A DNA stretch of 19,859 bases from CAZIXN01 sp039180415 (GCA_039180415.1 JBCDDH010000069.1:1-19859); one strand, 5' to 3'. Positions 1-7,969 are shown, counted from the first letter of the stretch. Translations and numbers: made by a program. Notes: generated by a model not told the origin, from the sequence alone.

Positions 1-1
1 G

Positions 2-1729
2 CCCGACCATCCATCCATCGACACGCTCACCGTCCGGCGTGCGCTCTACGCCGCCGACCTCGACACCGCCGAGCGCGCCGTCCGCGCCGCGCGACGCGCC
101 CGACCCGACGCCGCCGAGCTGGTCGCCTGGGACGCGGCCGTCGCCGCCCGCCGACTCGACCCCGAGGCCACGGATGCGTTGCTCGCCGAGTTCGACGATG
201 CCACAAACGCCCACCCGTTTGGCGCGTTCACCGTCGGCGACGTCTTGTCCAACGCCCGACGCTACGACGATGCTCGGCCGTATCTCGAAGCCGCCGCCGA
301 GCACCAACCGAATGACGCCACGCCACGTTTGACGCTCGGGCTCATGCTCGTGCAGCTCGGCGACCTGCCCGCCGCCCGCCGCCAACTTGCCGACGCCGCC
401 CGCCTCGACCCGTTCCACGCCGGCGTCCAGAACTCGCTGGACTTGGTCACCGAACTGCTCGAGTGGCCGACCATCGAAAGCGAGAATTTCCTCGTGCGCT
501 ACCGCCCCGGCCCCGACGCCGCGTTTGCCATCGATCTGCCCGAAGCGATGGAACGCCACCGCACCGAGTTGGCGGAAGCATTCGGCCAGGCGACCGACCA
601 GCCCACGCAGATCGATCTGCTCCCCGACAGCCAGGTCTTCGCCGTCCGCGTGACCGGCCACAGCCAACTGGGCGCTCTCGCCGCGTGCACCGGCGACGTG
701 CTGGCCGTCTCCCCGCCCCGCCTCGGGGCCGCACAGACCGGCTTGTACCACTGGGACAACGTGATGCGGCACGAATACGTCCACGCGATCATCTTCGACC
801 TGTCCGACCACCTCGCGCCCCGCTGGTTCCACGAGGGCGCCGCGACCTACTTCGAAACCCTCGAACGCGACTTCGAAACCCAGCGTCTGCTCGCCGACGC
901 GTTGCACACCGGTCGGCTCATCCCGTTCGACGAACTGGCCGCCGCTTTCGGCTCGCCGCGGATCGGCCTGGCCTATCAGCAGTCCGGCTGGATGATCGGG
1001 TTCATCGTGCAGCAGCACGGCCCCGCGGCGCTCAACGCGATGATGGACGCCTACGCGGCGGCCGGCAACGACGCGGACGCCCTGCTCGCCGGGACCGGGC
1101 AGACCCCCGAACAGTTCACCGAGGCGTTCTTCGCGTGGGCGGAAGCCCAGACCCGCGCCTGGGGCCTGCACCCCGAGCAAGCCGTCGAACCGGGCACCGA
1201 AGAGGTCGGTGCCGCCGCATCGGAGCCGCGGTTCGTTCGCCTCCGCCGAGAAAGCGAAGCCGCGCTCGCCGACGAACAACCGCCCGGTTCGGACCCCGGT
1301 GTGGACGCCCGGCTGGCCGATCACGCGGAGGCTGTCCCCGGCGACCCCTGGCCCCGGCGGCAACTCGCCGCCCGGGCGCTGCAGCGCGGCGAGCCGCAAG
1401 CCGCCATCGAACACCTGCGTTGGCTCGACCGCCGCGGCCTCCGCGACCCGCAGTGGGCCGTCTCGCTCGCCGCGCTGCTGCGCGAAGCCGGCCGGCACGC
1501 CGAGGCGTACGACGCCCACCTCGGCGCGCTGCGCCGCGACCCCTACAACGCCACGTTCCGCGAGACCGCCGCCACCCTCGCGCTGCTCGCCGGCGACCTG
1601 AAGTCGGCCGAGCACCAGATCACGGCGCTCGCCGCGCTCGAGCCCGAGGTCGAGCAGCACCGGCGCCGCCTCGACGCCGTCCGCGCCAAGCTCGCCGCGT
1701 CCACCGAAACCGCCGAGCCGGTCCGGTGA
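2..1729 (+). CDS. TPR protein with gluzincin (peptidase MA-like) domain, 5' end missing
   Basis: The frame is open from base 2, so the gene enters from the left edge; about 575 residues are visible and the TTG at 179 is not the true start. The first ~190 visible residues are Ala-rich helical repeats of TPR type. A metallopeptidase domain follows: HEYVH at 770-784 gives the HExxH zinc-binding helix, and the downstream WFHEGAATYFE segment (Glu codon 833-835) supplies the third ligand, as in the peptidase MA/gluzincin family. The last ~170 residues return to TPR-like helices (A-L-x-R-D-P-Y-N-A style). In this family a TPR-peptidase combination is thought to act on envelope proteins, but the substrate is unknown. 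No signal peptide can be judged because the N terminus is absent. It converges on ispD with a 1-bp gap. Confidence 0.85.
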   Translation, partial: PDHPSIDTLTVRRALYAADLDTAERAVRAARRARPDAAELVAWDAAVAARRLDPEATDALLAEFDDATNAHPFGAFTVGDVLSNARRYDDARPYLEAAAEHQPNDATPRLTLGLMLVQLGDLPAARRQLADAARLDPFHAGVQNSLDLVTELLEWPTIESENFLVRYRPGPDAAFAIDLPEAMERHRTELAEAFGQATDQPTQIDLLPDSQVFAVRVTGHSQLGALAACTGDVLAVSPPRLGAAQTGLYHWDNVMRHEYVHAIIFDLSDHLAPRWFHEGAATYFETLERDFETQRLLADALHTGRLIPFDELAAAFGSPRIGLAYQQSGWMIGFIVQQHGPAALNAMMDAYAAAGNDADALLAGTGQTPEQFTEAFFAWAEAQTRAWGLHPEQAVEPGTEEVGAAASEPRFVRLRRESEAALADEQPPGSDPGVDARLADHAEAVPGDPWPRRQLAARALQRGEPQAAIEHLRWLDRRGLRDPQWAVSLAALLREAGRHAEAYDAHLGALRRDPYNATFRETAATLALLAGDLKSAEHQITALAALEPEVEQHRRRLDAVRAKLAASTETAEPVR

Positions 1730-1730
1730 C

Positions 1731-2624
1731 TCAATCCTCCTCGTCGTCGCCGAATAGCGCCTTCACGGCGTCCGCCCGCTTCGCCTCCGCGTCCCGGAAT
1801 CGGAACAACGCCGAGAGCATCTCCGCGTCCTCCGGCCGCGTCAGCTTGAGGTTCCCGGGGTCGCCCGCTACCACGACCACCTCCCCGCCCATGGCTTCCA
1901 CGAGCCCCGCGTCGTCGGTCACCTCCGTCGAAGCACCCAGCGTATCGAGCGTTCCGTAAGCACGACGCAGCGTCTGCACCCCGAACACCTGCGGCGTCTG
2001 CACCGTGACCAAGCCCTCGCGCGTGACGGTCCGATCCACGACGCCGATCTCCCGGTCGTTTGGCGCGGGGTCGGTAGTGCCGAGGGTTGCCTCTGCCTCA
2101 GGCTCGACAACGCCGAGAATGTCATCGATCCGGTCGCGCGACTTCTTCGGGGCCGCCCCATCGGTCAACCGCTTAAGCGTGTCCGCGACCGGCAAGCCCG
2201 GGATCACGGCGTCGCTCGTTTCCGCCGCGGCGAACACCCGATCGATCACCGCCTTCGGCGTTGTCGGCCGAGCGGCGTCGTGAACCGCGACGTGCGTCGC
2301 CCCTTCGCGAACGTGCTTCAGCGCTTGGGCCACCGTCTCCCAACGCTCCGTCTTCCCACCACGCACGACCTCCACGCCCAAGAATTTGAGGGCTTCACCC
2401 CACCGGAACATGAACTCGTCAAACCGCGACGGGGCCACCGCCAAGACGATCTGCTCGACCTCTGGCCGGCCGTGAAACAAGTCGATCGCCCGCAGAAACA
2501 CCGCCCGCCCTTCCAATTCCCACTCGATCTTGCTCGCCGCCGCGACCCCGGCCTTCGCCCCGACGCCGGAGGCAAACCGCGAACCCCGCCCCGCCGCCGG
2601 CAAGATGACACTGCATCGGATCAT
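1731..2624 (-). CDS. ispD: 2-C-methyl-D-erythritol 4-phosphate cytidylyltransferase
   Basis: Cytosolic enzyme of the MEP isoprenoid pathway that joins CTP and MEP to give CDP-ME. The 297-residue product begins with the nucleotide-binding signature PAAGRGSRF (9-17). It carries VHDAARP (114-120), PVADTLKR (145-152), TPQVFG (210-215), TDDAG (236-240) and GNLKLTRPED (257-266), all matching IspD landmarks. It is longer than the usual ~230 residues. There is a ~9-residue insertion after the glycine-rich loop, where the usual PKQ reads SKI. About 20 extra residues lie between TLKR and VVDRT, and a charged tail of ~23 residues follows. The ATG at 2624 sits 6 nt below a TTGATA-N18-TAAGCT promoter and has no Shine-Dalgarno, suggesting a leaderless message. 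It is divergent from aat. Confidence 0.93.
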   Translation of the reverse strand: MIRCSVILPAAGRGSRFASGVGAKAGVAAASKIEWELEGRAVFLRAIDLFHGRPEVEQIVLAVAPSRFDEFMFRWGEALKFLGVEVVRGGKTERWETVAQALKHVREGATHVAVHDAARPTTPKAVIDRVFAAAETSDAVIPGLPVADTLKRLTDGAAPKKSRDRIDDILGVVEPEAEATLGTTDPAPNDREIGVVDRTVTREGLVTVQTPQVFGVQTLRRAYGTLDTLGASTEVTDDAGLVEAMGGEVVVVAGDPGNLKLTRPEDAEMLSALFRFRDAEAKRADAVKALFGDDEED

Positions 2625-2630
2625 GGCCGG

Positions 2631-2660
2631 AGCTTAACGCTGTAGCTTGAACGTTATCAA
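2631..2660 (-). promoter_or_regulatory. ispD promoter, leaderless type
   Basis: On the minus strand TTGATA (2655-2660), an 18-nt spacer and TAAGCT (2631-2636) lie in a comparatively AT-rich patch. The -10 hexamer ends 6 nt before the ispD ATG, so transcription should start at or within a base or two of the start codon. This is the best -35/-10 pair seen in the window. Confidence 0.55.
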
Positions 2661-2673
2661 GGAGATGAACGTT
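2648..2673. repeat. Direct repeat TGAACGTT x2 in the ispD-aat intergenic region
   Basis: TGAACGTT occurs at 2648-2655 and 2666-2673, an 18-bp period. Each copy contains the palindrome AACGTT, and a related TGAACG lies just after 2680. The copies flank the ispD -35 element, which would suit an operator for either gene. Chance is possible for 8-mers in an AT-rich patch, and no regulator is identified. Confidence 0.3.
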
Positions 2674-2728
2674 TAAACCGTTGTGAACGAGTTCGCGAAT
2701 TCTGAGCCGCACGTGTTCATTTTCAACG

Positions 2729-2734
2729 TATGCT
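2729..2734 (+). promoter_or_regulatory. aat -10 box (TATGCT), leaderless type
   Basis: TATGCT ends 9 nt before the GTG start of aat. No Shine-Dalgarno is visible and no convincing -35 is found. The position matches the other TANNNT boxes that abut start codons in this window. Confidence 0.4.
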
Positions 2735-2743
2735 CAAAGCGTT

Positions 2744-3394
2744 GTGACCGAAAGCACTCTTCGCGCCGACACGCTCCTGCAGGCGTACCGCACCGGTCTG
2801 TTTCCGATGGCCCGAGGGCGCGGCAGCGGGCGCATCGACTGGTTCTGCCCCGATCCTCGCGCGGTCTTGCCGCTCGACGATCGCTTTAAAGTCCGCCGCT
2901 CGTTGGCCAAGCGCGTCCGCAACGGCGGGTTCGTCATCGCTCGCAACCGGCAGTTCCGTGAGGTCGTCGAGCAGTGCGCCCGGCCTCGCCCCGACTCTTC
3001 CGACACGTGGATCTCTCCCGAGATCGTCCGCGTCTACGTCGAGTTGCACCAATGCGGTCACGCCCACAGCGTCGAGGCCTACCGCGACGGCCGGCTCGTC
3101 GGCGGGCTCTACGGGGTCAGCTTCGGGGGCGCGTTCTTCGGCGAATCCATGTTCAGCCGGGAACCCGACGCCTCCCAGGTCTGTCTCGTCAAGCTCATCG
3201 AGCACCTCCGCGAACGCGAGTACGCCCTGCTCGACACCCAATTCGTCAACCCCCACCTCGAGCAGTTCGGCGTCCTGGCGATCTCGCGCAGCGAATACCT
3301 CGAACAACTCGCCGAAGCGATCGCCCTGCCGGTCACCTGGAGCGACCGGCTCGACGATCTCAAAGCCAAGTTCGTGCAGGGTGTAAAAAGCTAG
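2744..3394 (+). CDS. aat: Leucyl/phenylalanyl-tRNA-protein transferase
   Basis: Cytosolic enzyme that adds Leu or Phe from charged tRNA to N-terminal Arg/Lys of proteins, marking them for ClpS/ClpAP degradation (bacterial N-degron pathway). The 216-residue product has the family blocks in order: LLQAYRTGLFPMA near the N terminus, WFCPDPRAVLPL, TWISPEIVRVYVELH, GHAHSVEAYRDGRLVGGLYG, FFGESMFSR and LLDTQFVNPHLEQFG. The GTG at 2744 is chosen because the next in-frame Met lies inside the conserved LFPMA block. It lacks the ~25-residue N-terminal extension of the E. coli enzyme, which is common in shorter family members. It is convergent with the LysM gene (12-bp gap). Neither clpS nor clpA is in the window. 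Confidence 0.93.
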   Translation: MTESTLRADTLLQAYRTGLFPMARGRGSGRIDWFCPDPRAVLPLDDRFKVRRSLAKRVRNGGFVIARNRQFREVVEQCARPRPDSSDTWISPEIVRVYVELHQCGHAHSVEAYRDGRLVGGLYGVSFGGAFFGESMFSREPDASQVCLVKLIEHLREREYALLDTQFVNPHLEQFGVLAISRSEYLEQLAEAIALPVTWSDRLDDLKAKFVQGVKS

Positions 3395-3406
3395 CCCGCT
3401 CGCCGA

Positions 3407-3802
3407 TCAGGGCAGCACCAGCGTCTGCCCCACCAGCAGCCGGCTGGGGTTGACCTGCGGGTTCGCCGCCAGGATGTCGCGGTGCTTCTGCCCGTCGCCA
3501 TACAACCGGCTCGCGATCGACCAAAGGGTGTCGCCCTTTTGCACCGTGTACGTCTGCCCTGGCAACGCCGCCCCGGCCGCGCTCGCCGGCTCCACCGGCA
3601 CGAACACCGCGTCGCCTTGCGGCACGTCCGCGCTCGGCGCGTCGGCCGGCCCCGTGAAACCGAACGTCGGCGGCGGCGGCGGAAACGTCTCCACCGTTGG
3701 GTTCTGGTCCGCCTTGCAGCCCACCAACGCCAGGCACGCCGCGGCCGACGCCGCCAACGCCACGCGGGAAGTCCAACGGCCGGCTCGCATCGCAACGCTC
3801 AT
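3407..3802 (-). CDS. LysM-domain lipoprotein
   Basis: Small envelope protein of 131 residues from the chosen start. The N-terminal segment is a lipoprotein signal: MRAGRW basic region, hydrophobic Ala/Leu run, lipobox LVGC with Cys29. A proline-rich linker (PPPPP) and a low-complexity Ala/Pro/Val region come next. The C terminus (84-131) is a single LysM module (YTVQKGDTLWSIASRLYG ... NPSRLLVGQTLVLP), which binds peptidoglycan N-acetylglucosamine. It is therefore probably lipid-anchored and tethered to the cell wall, with no catalytic domain. An upstream in-frame ATG at 3832 would add 10 residues. I prefer 3802 because GAGG (3810-3813) sits 7 nt before it and the signal peptide is then of normal length. 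It lies 116 bp downstream of the M48 peptidase gene on the same strand. Confidence 0.85.
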   Translation of the reverse strand: MSVAMRAGRWTSRVALAASAAACLALVGCKADQNPTVETFPPPPPTFGFTGPADAPSADVPQGDAVFVPVEPASAAGAALPGQTYTVQKGDTLWSIASRLYGDGQKHRDILAANPQVNPSRLLVGQTLVLP

Positions 3803-3918
3803 GTTCAGACCTCGTATCGATTCGGGACCCATCTTTGAAACTCATCCGTACGCGGCGGCAACCGCCGCCACTTCAAACTTATCGGCCGCTCGCCCGCCCG
3901 GCTTCAATGCCGACCGAT

Positions 3919-6036
3919 TCACGCCACGTCCCCGGGCAGCACCGGCGGCATCGGCACCCCCATCGACTCGACCACCACCCGCAAGAGCTCCGCCTCTCCG
4001 CCCGTCACCGTGCCGTCCGCGGACACCGCCGCCACGCACGCCGCCACCACCGGCTCTTTCAGCCGCGGCGCCAGCCCCGACAACGCGTCCACCGCCGCCG
4101 TCAGCGTCTGCATCCCGCCCGCTTCCCGCGGGTCCACGTACTTCAGCGCCCCCAACGAGGCCTCGGCCCGCCGCAACACCTCGACCCCCCGCGTAAACGC
4201 CGCTTCTTCGGACGCTCGCGGCGACTCGCTTGCCGTGCGGGCCTGACCCGCGCCCACCGCGCTCACCGCCGACAGCACCGCCTGCAACGGCACCCGCACC
4301 TGCGCCAGCCGCCGCGCCGTCACCCGGTCCCGCGCCTCGCGCTCGAACCGCACGCCCACGTGGCGCCGCACGACCTCGCGTAACGCCCACTCGAACAGGT
4401 CCACCCGGTCGTCCGCGCCGATCAACGCCTCCACCACCGCGACGAACTTCCGGTACTCCGGGTTCGCCATCGCCGACAGCGCGGGCACCGCCAGGTCCAC
4501 CGCCGGCAACCGCAGCGCCCGCGGCAGACCCAACGCCGCCTCGGCGAGGTCCCGCGTCATCGCCGCCGCCGCCCCGGTCGCCCGCCGCTCGATCGCTGCC
4601 AACTGCGTCTCGCGCACGGCCGGGTCGCGGTCCAGCAGCAGCGCGTACACCAAGGCCCGACACCCCGTCGGGTGCCGCGCCGCATCCCGCACCGCGTCCG
4701 GCAAGGCCGCCAGGATCTCCCGCGCCGCCGCCACGTGGGCGTCGTCCAGGGTCCCCACGCTCCGTTCCAAACCGTCCCCCCGAAAGCCCGTGGCCGCGGA
4801 GCCCCCACGCGGAGATCCCCCCACCAACCCCGCCGCCCCCGCGTGGCCCACGCCGGGCAGATCGCCCAACACCGGGATGTCTTCCAATCCCTGATTCTTC
4901 GATCCTTGCGCGGCCCGCGCGATCGCCGGCGTCTCCGGCAGCGCGCTCCCGCCCAACGGCGCCAGGAACTTGCCGTCCCAGTTCGGTAGCACCCGCGCGA
5001 TCCGCTGTTCCAACGGCGGGTGCGTCGCGAACGCGCCGCTGAGGCTCTTCACCGCGTTGCCGAAGAAGATGTGCGCCGCTTCCTCGGCGTGGGCGGACTT
5101 GAGTTCGCTGCCGCGTGGCCCGACCGTGCCCTCGTTCAACCCGTACACCGCCCCGCCGATCCGGCGGAGCGCGTTGCCGATGCCGTCGGGGTTACGCGTG
5201 AACTGCACCGCCGAGGCGTCCGCCAAGAACTCGCGCTGCCGGCTCACCGCCGCCTGGATCAGGCGCCCAAACAACACGCCCACGAACCCGATCACCAACA
5301 AGCCCAGCCCGATCAGCAGGATCGCGATCCTGCCGCCGGCGCTTTCACGCGAGCTGCTCCGCACCGACCCCGCGTAAAACGCGCTGTTCATGATCATCCG
5401 GCCGATCACCGTCAAGATCAGGATCCCGAAGATCGTGCCCATGAGCTTGATGTTGATCCGCATATCCCCGTTGAGGATGTGCGCGAACTCGTGGGCCATC
5501 ACCCCCTGTAGCTCGTCCCGGGTCAGGCTCTCGACGCAGCCGCGCGTCACGCCGATCACCGCGTTCTCCGGCCGATACCCCGCCGCGAACGCATTGATCC
5601 CCCGTTCTCGATCCATCAGGTACACCGGCGGCACCGGCAACCCCGACGCGATCGCCATCTCCTCCACCACGTTGAGCACCTTCCGCTCGTCCGGGTCGGT
5701 CGTGTCCGGCGAGATCGGCGCCCCGCCCAGCGACTCGGCGACCATCTTGCCCCCGCCGCCGCGGAGTTGCGCCACTTTGAAAAGCGACGCCCCGCCGATC
5801 AGCGTACCCACGCCCAGGAACGTGCCCGCGAAGCTGGTCAGCCACGGGAAGTCATCGACGCCCAGACCGCCCTCGCCGGTGACCAGGCGGGCCTCGTCCG
5901 AGTTACCCGCGACCAAGAGGACGACCACCGCCAACCCCCACACCAGCAGCGTGATGCCGAAGATCGCCCCGAAGAACAGCGCGATCAGCCGCCCCGTGTT
6001 GCGTCGCGCCCGGTCCTGGTGCTCGTAAAAATTCAT
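3919..6036 (-). CDS. M48-family (HtpX-like) membrane metallopeptidase with TerB-like C-terminal region
   Basis: Integral membrane zinc peptidase of 705 residues. Hydrophobic segments at about 19-43 and 66-86 precede the catalytic region. HEFAH at 182-186 provides the zinc-binding HExxH, and REFLADASAV places the third ligand at Glu269. Two further membrane segments lie at about 200-220 and 238-260, and THPPLEQRI follows, as in HtpX. HtpX proteins are ~290 residues; here a Gly/Ala/Pro linker (about 390-430) leads to ~270 extra helical residues. These contain acidic blocks such as ALIGADDRVDLFEWALREV and AVSADGTVTGGEAELLR, resembling TerB-like (tellurite-resistance) helical domains. It follows lemA by 94 bp, a pairing widely seen for this peptidase type, suggesting a joint role in envelope protein quality control. 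The specific substrate is unknown. Confidence 0.9.
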   Translation of the reverse strand: MNFYEHQDRARRNTGRLIALFFGAIFGITLLVWGLAVVVLLVAGNSDEARLVTGEGGLGVDDFPWLTSFAGTFLGVGTLIGGASLFKVAQLRGGGGKMVAESLGGAPISPDTTDPDERKVLNVVEEMAIASGLPVPPVYLMDRERGINAFAAGYRPENAVIGVTRGCVESLTRDELQGVMAHEFAHILNGDMRINIKLMGTIFGILILTVIGRMIMNSAFYAGSVRSSSRESAGGRIAILLIGLGLLVIGFVGVLFGRLIQAAVSRQREFLADASAVQFTRNPDGIGNALRRIGGAVYGLNEGTVGPRGSELKSAHAEEAAHIFFGNAVKSLSGAFATHPPLEQRIARVLPNWDGKFLAPLGGSALPETPAIARAAQGSKNQGLEDIPVLGDLPGVGHAGAAGLVGGSPRGGSAATGFRGDGLERSVGTLDDAHVAAAREILAALPDAVRDAARHPTGCRALVYALLLDRDPAVRETQLAAIERRATGAAAAMTRDLAEAALGLPRALRLPAVDLAVPALSAMANPEYRKFVAVVEALIGADDRVDLFEWALREVVRRHVGVRFEREARDRVTARRLAQVRVPLQAVLSAVSAVGAGQARTASESPRASEEAAFTRGVEVLRRAEASLGALKYVDPREAGGMQTLTAAVDALSGLAPRLKEPVVAACVAAVSADGTVTGGEAELLRVVVESMGVPMPPVLPGDVA

Positions 6037-6047
6037 GGTGACTCAAC

Positions 6048-6121
6048 GAGCCGCAACCGTCAGAGAGCGGGCACGCGTCGCGGTGGCTTTCGGGAAACCC
6101 GCTCCCTCACGGTCGCGGCTC
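6048..6121. repeat. Imperfect 24-bp inverted repeat between lemA and the M48 gene
   Basis: Left arm 6048-6071 and right arm 6098-6121 are inverted copies matching at 21 of 24 positions, separated by 26 bp. In lemA-sense RNA the first arm begins GAGCCGCGACCGTGAGGGAG, a sequence I recall as frequent in planctomycete intergenic DNA (recollection, not a search). It lies inside an apparent operon, so it could act as an mRNA hairpin setting the lemA to peptidase ratio, or as a REP-like element. Confidence 0.75.
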
Positions 6122-6130
6122 GACTGTGAC

Positions 6131-6736
6131 TCAAAACGAGACCTTCGGCGCCTCGCGCTTGGCCGCTTCTTCGATCTCCAAGTACGCAACGTCCTCGAAG
6201 CCCGCGATCTTCGCGACGAGCAGCGGCATGATCAGCGCGCCCTTGTACGCCCGGTACACGTTCGTCTGATCGTTGAAGCCCTGCCGCGCGAACGCGACTT
6301 TGTTCTCCGTAGCCGTCAGCTCTTCGGTGAGCTGCATCATGTTCTGATTGGCCTTGAGATCGGGGTAGTTCTCCGCGACCGCCAGCAGCCGGCCCAGGGC
6401 GCCGGTGAGCATCCCCTCGGCCTGACCCAGCTCGCCCATCGCGGCGGCGTTGGTCGGGTCGCCGCCGACGTGCACGCGGGCCTGCGTCGCGGACGCGCGG
6501 GCCTGCATCACCGCCTCGAGCGTGTCCTTCTCATGAGCCATGTACCCCTTGGCGACCTCGACCAAATTCGGGATCAGGTCGTACCGCCGTTCGAGCTGCA
6601 CGTCGATCTGCGCGAACGCGTTCTTCGTGCGCTCCAACAACTGCACCAGCTTGTTGTACGCGCCGATCCCCCGCAGGATCAGCCCCACGGCCACCACCGC
6701 GATCACCCCGAGCACAACCAACGTCGCAATACCCAT
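6131..6736 (-). CDS. lemA: LemA family protein
   Basis: Membrane-anchored helical-bundle protein of 201 residues. One N-terminal membrane segment (about 3-24, ATLVVLGVIAVVAVGLIL) is followed by the LemA signatures YNKLVQLLERTKNAFAQIDVQ (27-47), RRYDLIPNLVEVAKGYMAHE (50-69), LLAVAENYPDLKANQ and ENKVAFARQGFND. Length and architecture are normal for the family, with the bulk of the protein outside or inside the membrane depending on species. The ATG at 6736 is supported by AGGGAG about 8 nt upstream, one of the few clear Shine-Dalgarno sites here. A TAGATT -10 box lies ~33 nt upstream, leaving a short 5' leader. It heads the lemA-M48-LysM run. LemA function is poorly defined; partnership with HtpX-like peptidases is inferred from repeated co-occurrence. 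Confidence 0.94.
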   Translation of the reverse strand: MGIATLVVLGVIAVVAVGLILRGIGAYNKLVQLLERTKNAFAQIDVQLERRYDLIPNLVEVAKGYMAHEKDTLEAVMQARASATQARVHVGGDPTNAAAMGELGQAEGMLTGALGRLLAVAENYPDLKANQNMMQLTEELTATENKVAFARQGFNDQTNVYRAYKGALIMPLLVAKIAGFEDVAYLEIEEAAKREAPKVSF

Positions 6737-6769
6737 GACTCAAGCTCCCTGTTCGAGTGCGGACGATTC

Positions 6770-6775
6770 AATCTA
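6770..6775 (-). promoter_or_regulatory. lemA -10 box (TAGATT), leadered
   Basis: TAGATT on the minus strand, with TTTGTG 16 nt further upstream (6792-6797) as a possible -35. It ends 33 nt before the lemA ATG, leaving room for a ~25-nt leader containing the AGGGAG ribosome binding site. This is the leadered counterexample to the start-adjacent boxes elsewhere. Confidence 0.4.
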
Positions 6776-6931
6776 AGCGACCGCAGTGTGCCACAAACTG
6801 GTGCCCCGCGCCCGAAAAACCATGGGCCCGGCGTAGCAAACCCGCGAATCCAGCCGGGGAAAACGCGTAAGAACACGAAACCTCCAACGACACCCGGGCG
6901 GTTCGTTTTTTCAAGCCCACACGTCCCCTGG

Positions 6932-7882
6932 CTAATCCTGCTCGATCGCACTGGACTTCAGCGTCACCCGCTTGAGCTTGTTCTCCGAGGTGATATACAG
7001 CGTGCGTTCGTCGGCCGTCAGCACACAGTTGCTCGTGCGCGGCCCGGTTTCCAGCACGCCCAAACGCTCGCCCTCCGGCGAGATCACGACCACGCCCAGA
7101 TTGAAAATCGTCTGGTACACCCGGCCCTTCGAGTCCACCGTCATCCCGTCCGGCCCGCCCAGGTCGGACACGTCGTGGAACAGCACGCCCTCGCCGTCGC
7201 GGCTTCCTTGTTCGTCCAAGGGGTACGCCATCAGCAACTTCGCCCCGTTGTCCGCGACATACAGCGTCCGTTGGTCCGGCGAGAGGCCGATGCCGTTGGG
7301 ACTAACAAGGTCGGTGACGATCGGCTCGGCTCGCAGCGGCACCGGCGCGATCATCGGCATCGGGTCGGGGGCCGTCACGCGGTACACGTTCTCGCTGGGC
7401 AACGGGTTTGGGCGTTGGCCGTAAAGCGGATCGGTAAAGAAGCCCACCGACCCGGAGCGGTGGACGACCGCGTCGTTCGGCCCGTTGAAGCGCCCCTGCG
7501 GCGGCGTGACCCGCGCCAGGGGTGAACCGGCATCGATCGTTCCGCGCCCCTCCGCACCCTCGACCAGGCGGTGCACCACGACCGATCGCCGCTGCCGGTC
7601 TTCGCAAACCACCAGCCGATCGCCGAAGAAGAACAGCCCGTTCGCGCCGCCCGAGTCGTCGGTGATCAACGACGTCTCGCCCGTCGCCGGGTCGAACCGG
7701 TGGATCGCGTGGTTCGGGATGTCCGTGAACCAGATCGATCCGTCGGGCGCGAGGGCCGGCCCTTCGGTGAACCGGAAGCCTTCCGCCACCGTCTCGACCA
7801 CCGGCTCGTCGGGGAACGGCGACTCGGCCGAAACGAACATCGAAACGCACACCCCGAGCAACGCGGCAGAGATCGTCTTCAT
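6932..7882 (-). CDS. Secreted SMP-30/gluconolactonase/LRE-like beta-propeller protein
   Basis: Predicted exported protein of 316 residues with a Sec signal peptide (MKTISAALLGVCVSMFVSA, likely cleaved near residue 19). The rest is a six-bladed propeller of the SMP-30/gluconolactonase family, whose members hydrolyse sugar lactones or other esters using one divalent metal. The family's metal and substrate residues can be placed: Glu40 in FRFTEGPA, Asn133/Asn136 in FNGPND, Asn196 in SPNGIGLS and Asp245 in GGPDGMTVD. Blades carry the usual D-G-S-I-W-F-T-D and R-T-L-Y-V-A-D-N motifs. All ligands appear intact, so it should be active, but the substrate cannot be named. It is divergent from a Gfo/Idh/MocA dehydrogenase, a plausible sugar-catabolism pairing. 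A TAAAGT box ends 6 nt before the ATG. Confidence 0.9.
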   Translation of the reverse strand: MKTISAALLGVCVSMFVSAESPFPDEPVVETVAEGFRFTEGPALAPDGSIWFTDIPNHAIHRFDPATGETSLITDDSGGANGLFFFGDRLVVCEDRQRRSVVVHRLVEGAEGRGTIDAGSPLARVTPPQGRFNGPNDAVVHRSGSVGFFTDPLYGQRPNPLPSENVYRVTAPDPMPMIAPVPLRAEPIVTDLVSPNGIGLSPDQRTLYVADNGAKLLMAYPLDEQGSRDGEGVLFHDVSDLGGPDGMTVDSKGRVYQTIFNLGVVVISPEGERLGVLETGPRTSNCVLTADERTLYITSENKLKRVTLKSSAIEQD

Positions 7883-7888
7883 GCCCGC

Positions 7889-7894
7889 ACTTTA
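7889..7894 (-). promoter_or_regulatory. SMP-30 gene -10 box (TAAAGT), leaderless type
   Basis: TAAAGT on the minus strand ends 6 nt before the ATG at 7882. No Shine-Dalgarno lies between them. No -35 at standard spacing is convincing. Confidence 0.4.
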
Positions 7895-7939
7895 CGCCCC
7901 GTCGGCGTCCAAACCGAAGCCACACACGCCGCCGCCGGG

Positions 7940-7969
7940 TTGCTCGCCGCGACGGCGTCCCCGTAGCTT
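7940..7969 (+). promoter_or_regulatory. Gfo/Idh gene promoter, leaderless type
   Basis: TTGCTC (7940-7945), an 18-nt spacer and TAGCTT (7964-7969). The -10 ends 7 nt before the ATG at 7977, with no Shine-Dalgarno. It supports choosing that ATG over the longer open frame upstream. Confidence 0.45.

Noticed and set aside
463..1959. 498-codon plus-strand frame overlapping the TPR-peptidase gene
   Set aside because: Arg/Pro-rich +1 shadow; the HExxH protein in the other frame is clearly the coding one.
2683..2889. 68-codon GTG frame overlapping the start of aat
   Set aside because: No Shine-Dalgarno, poor composition, and it runs out of frame through conserved aat codons.
6777..6931. Gap between the SMP-30 stop and the lemA promoter as a site for a small RNA or terminator
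   Set aside because: Apart from the lemA upstream region, no convincing hairpin with a T-run or small ORF was found.
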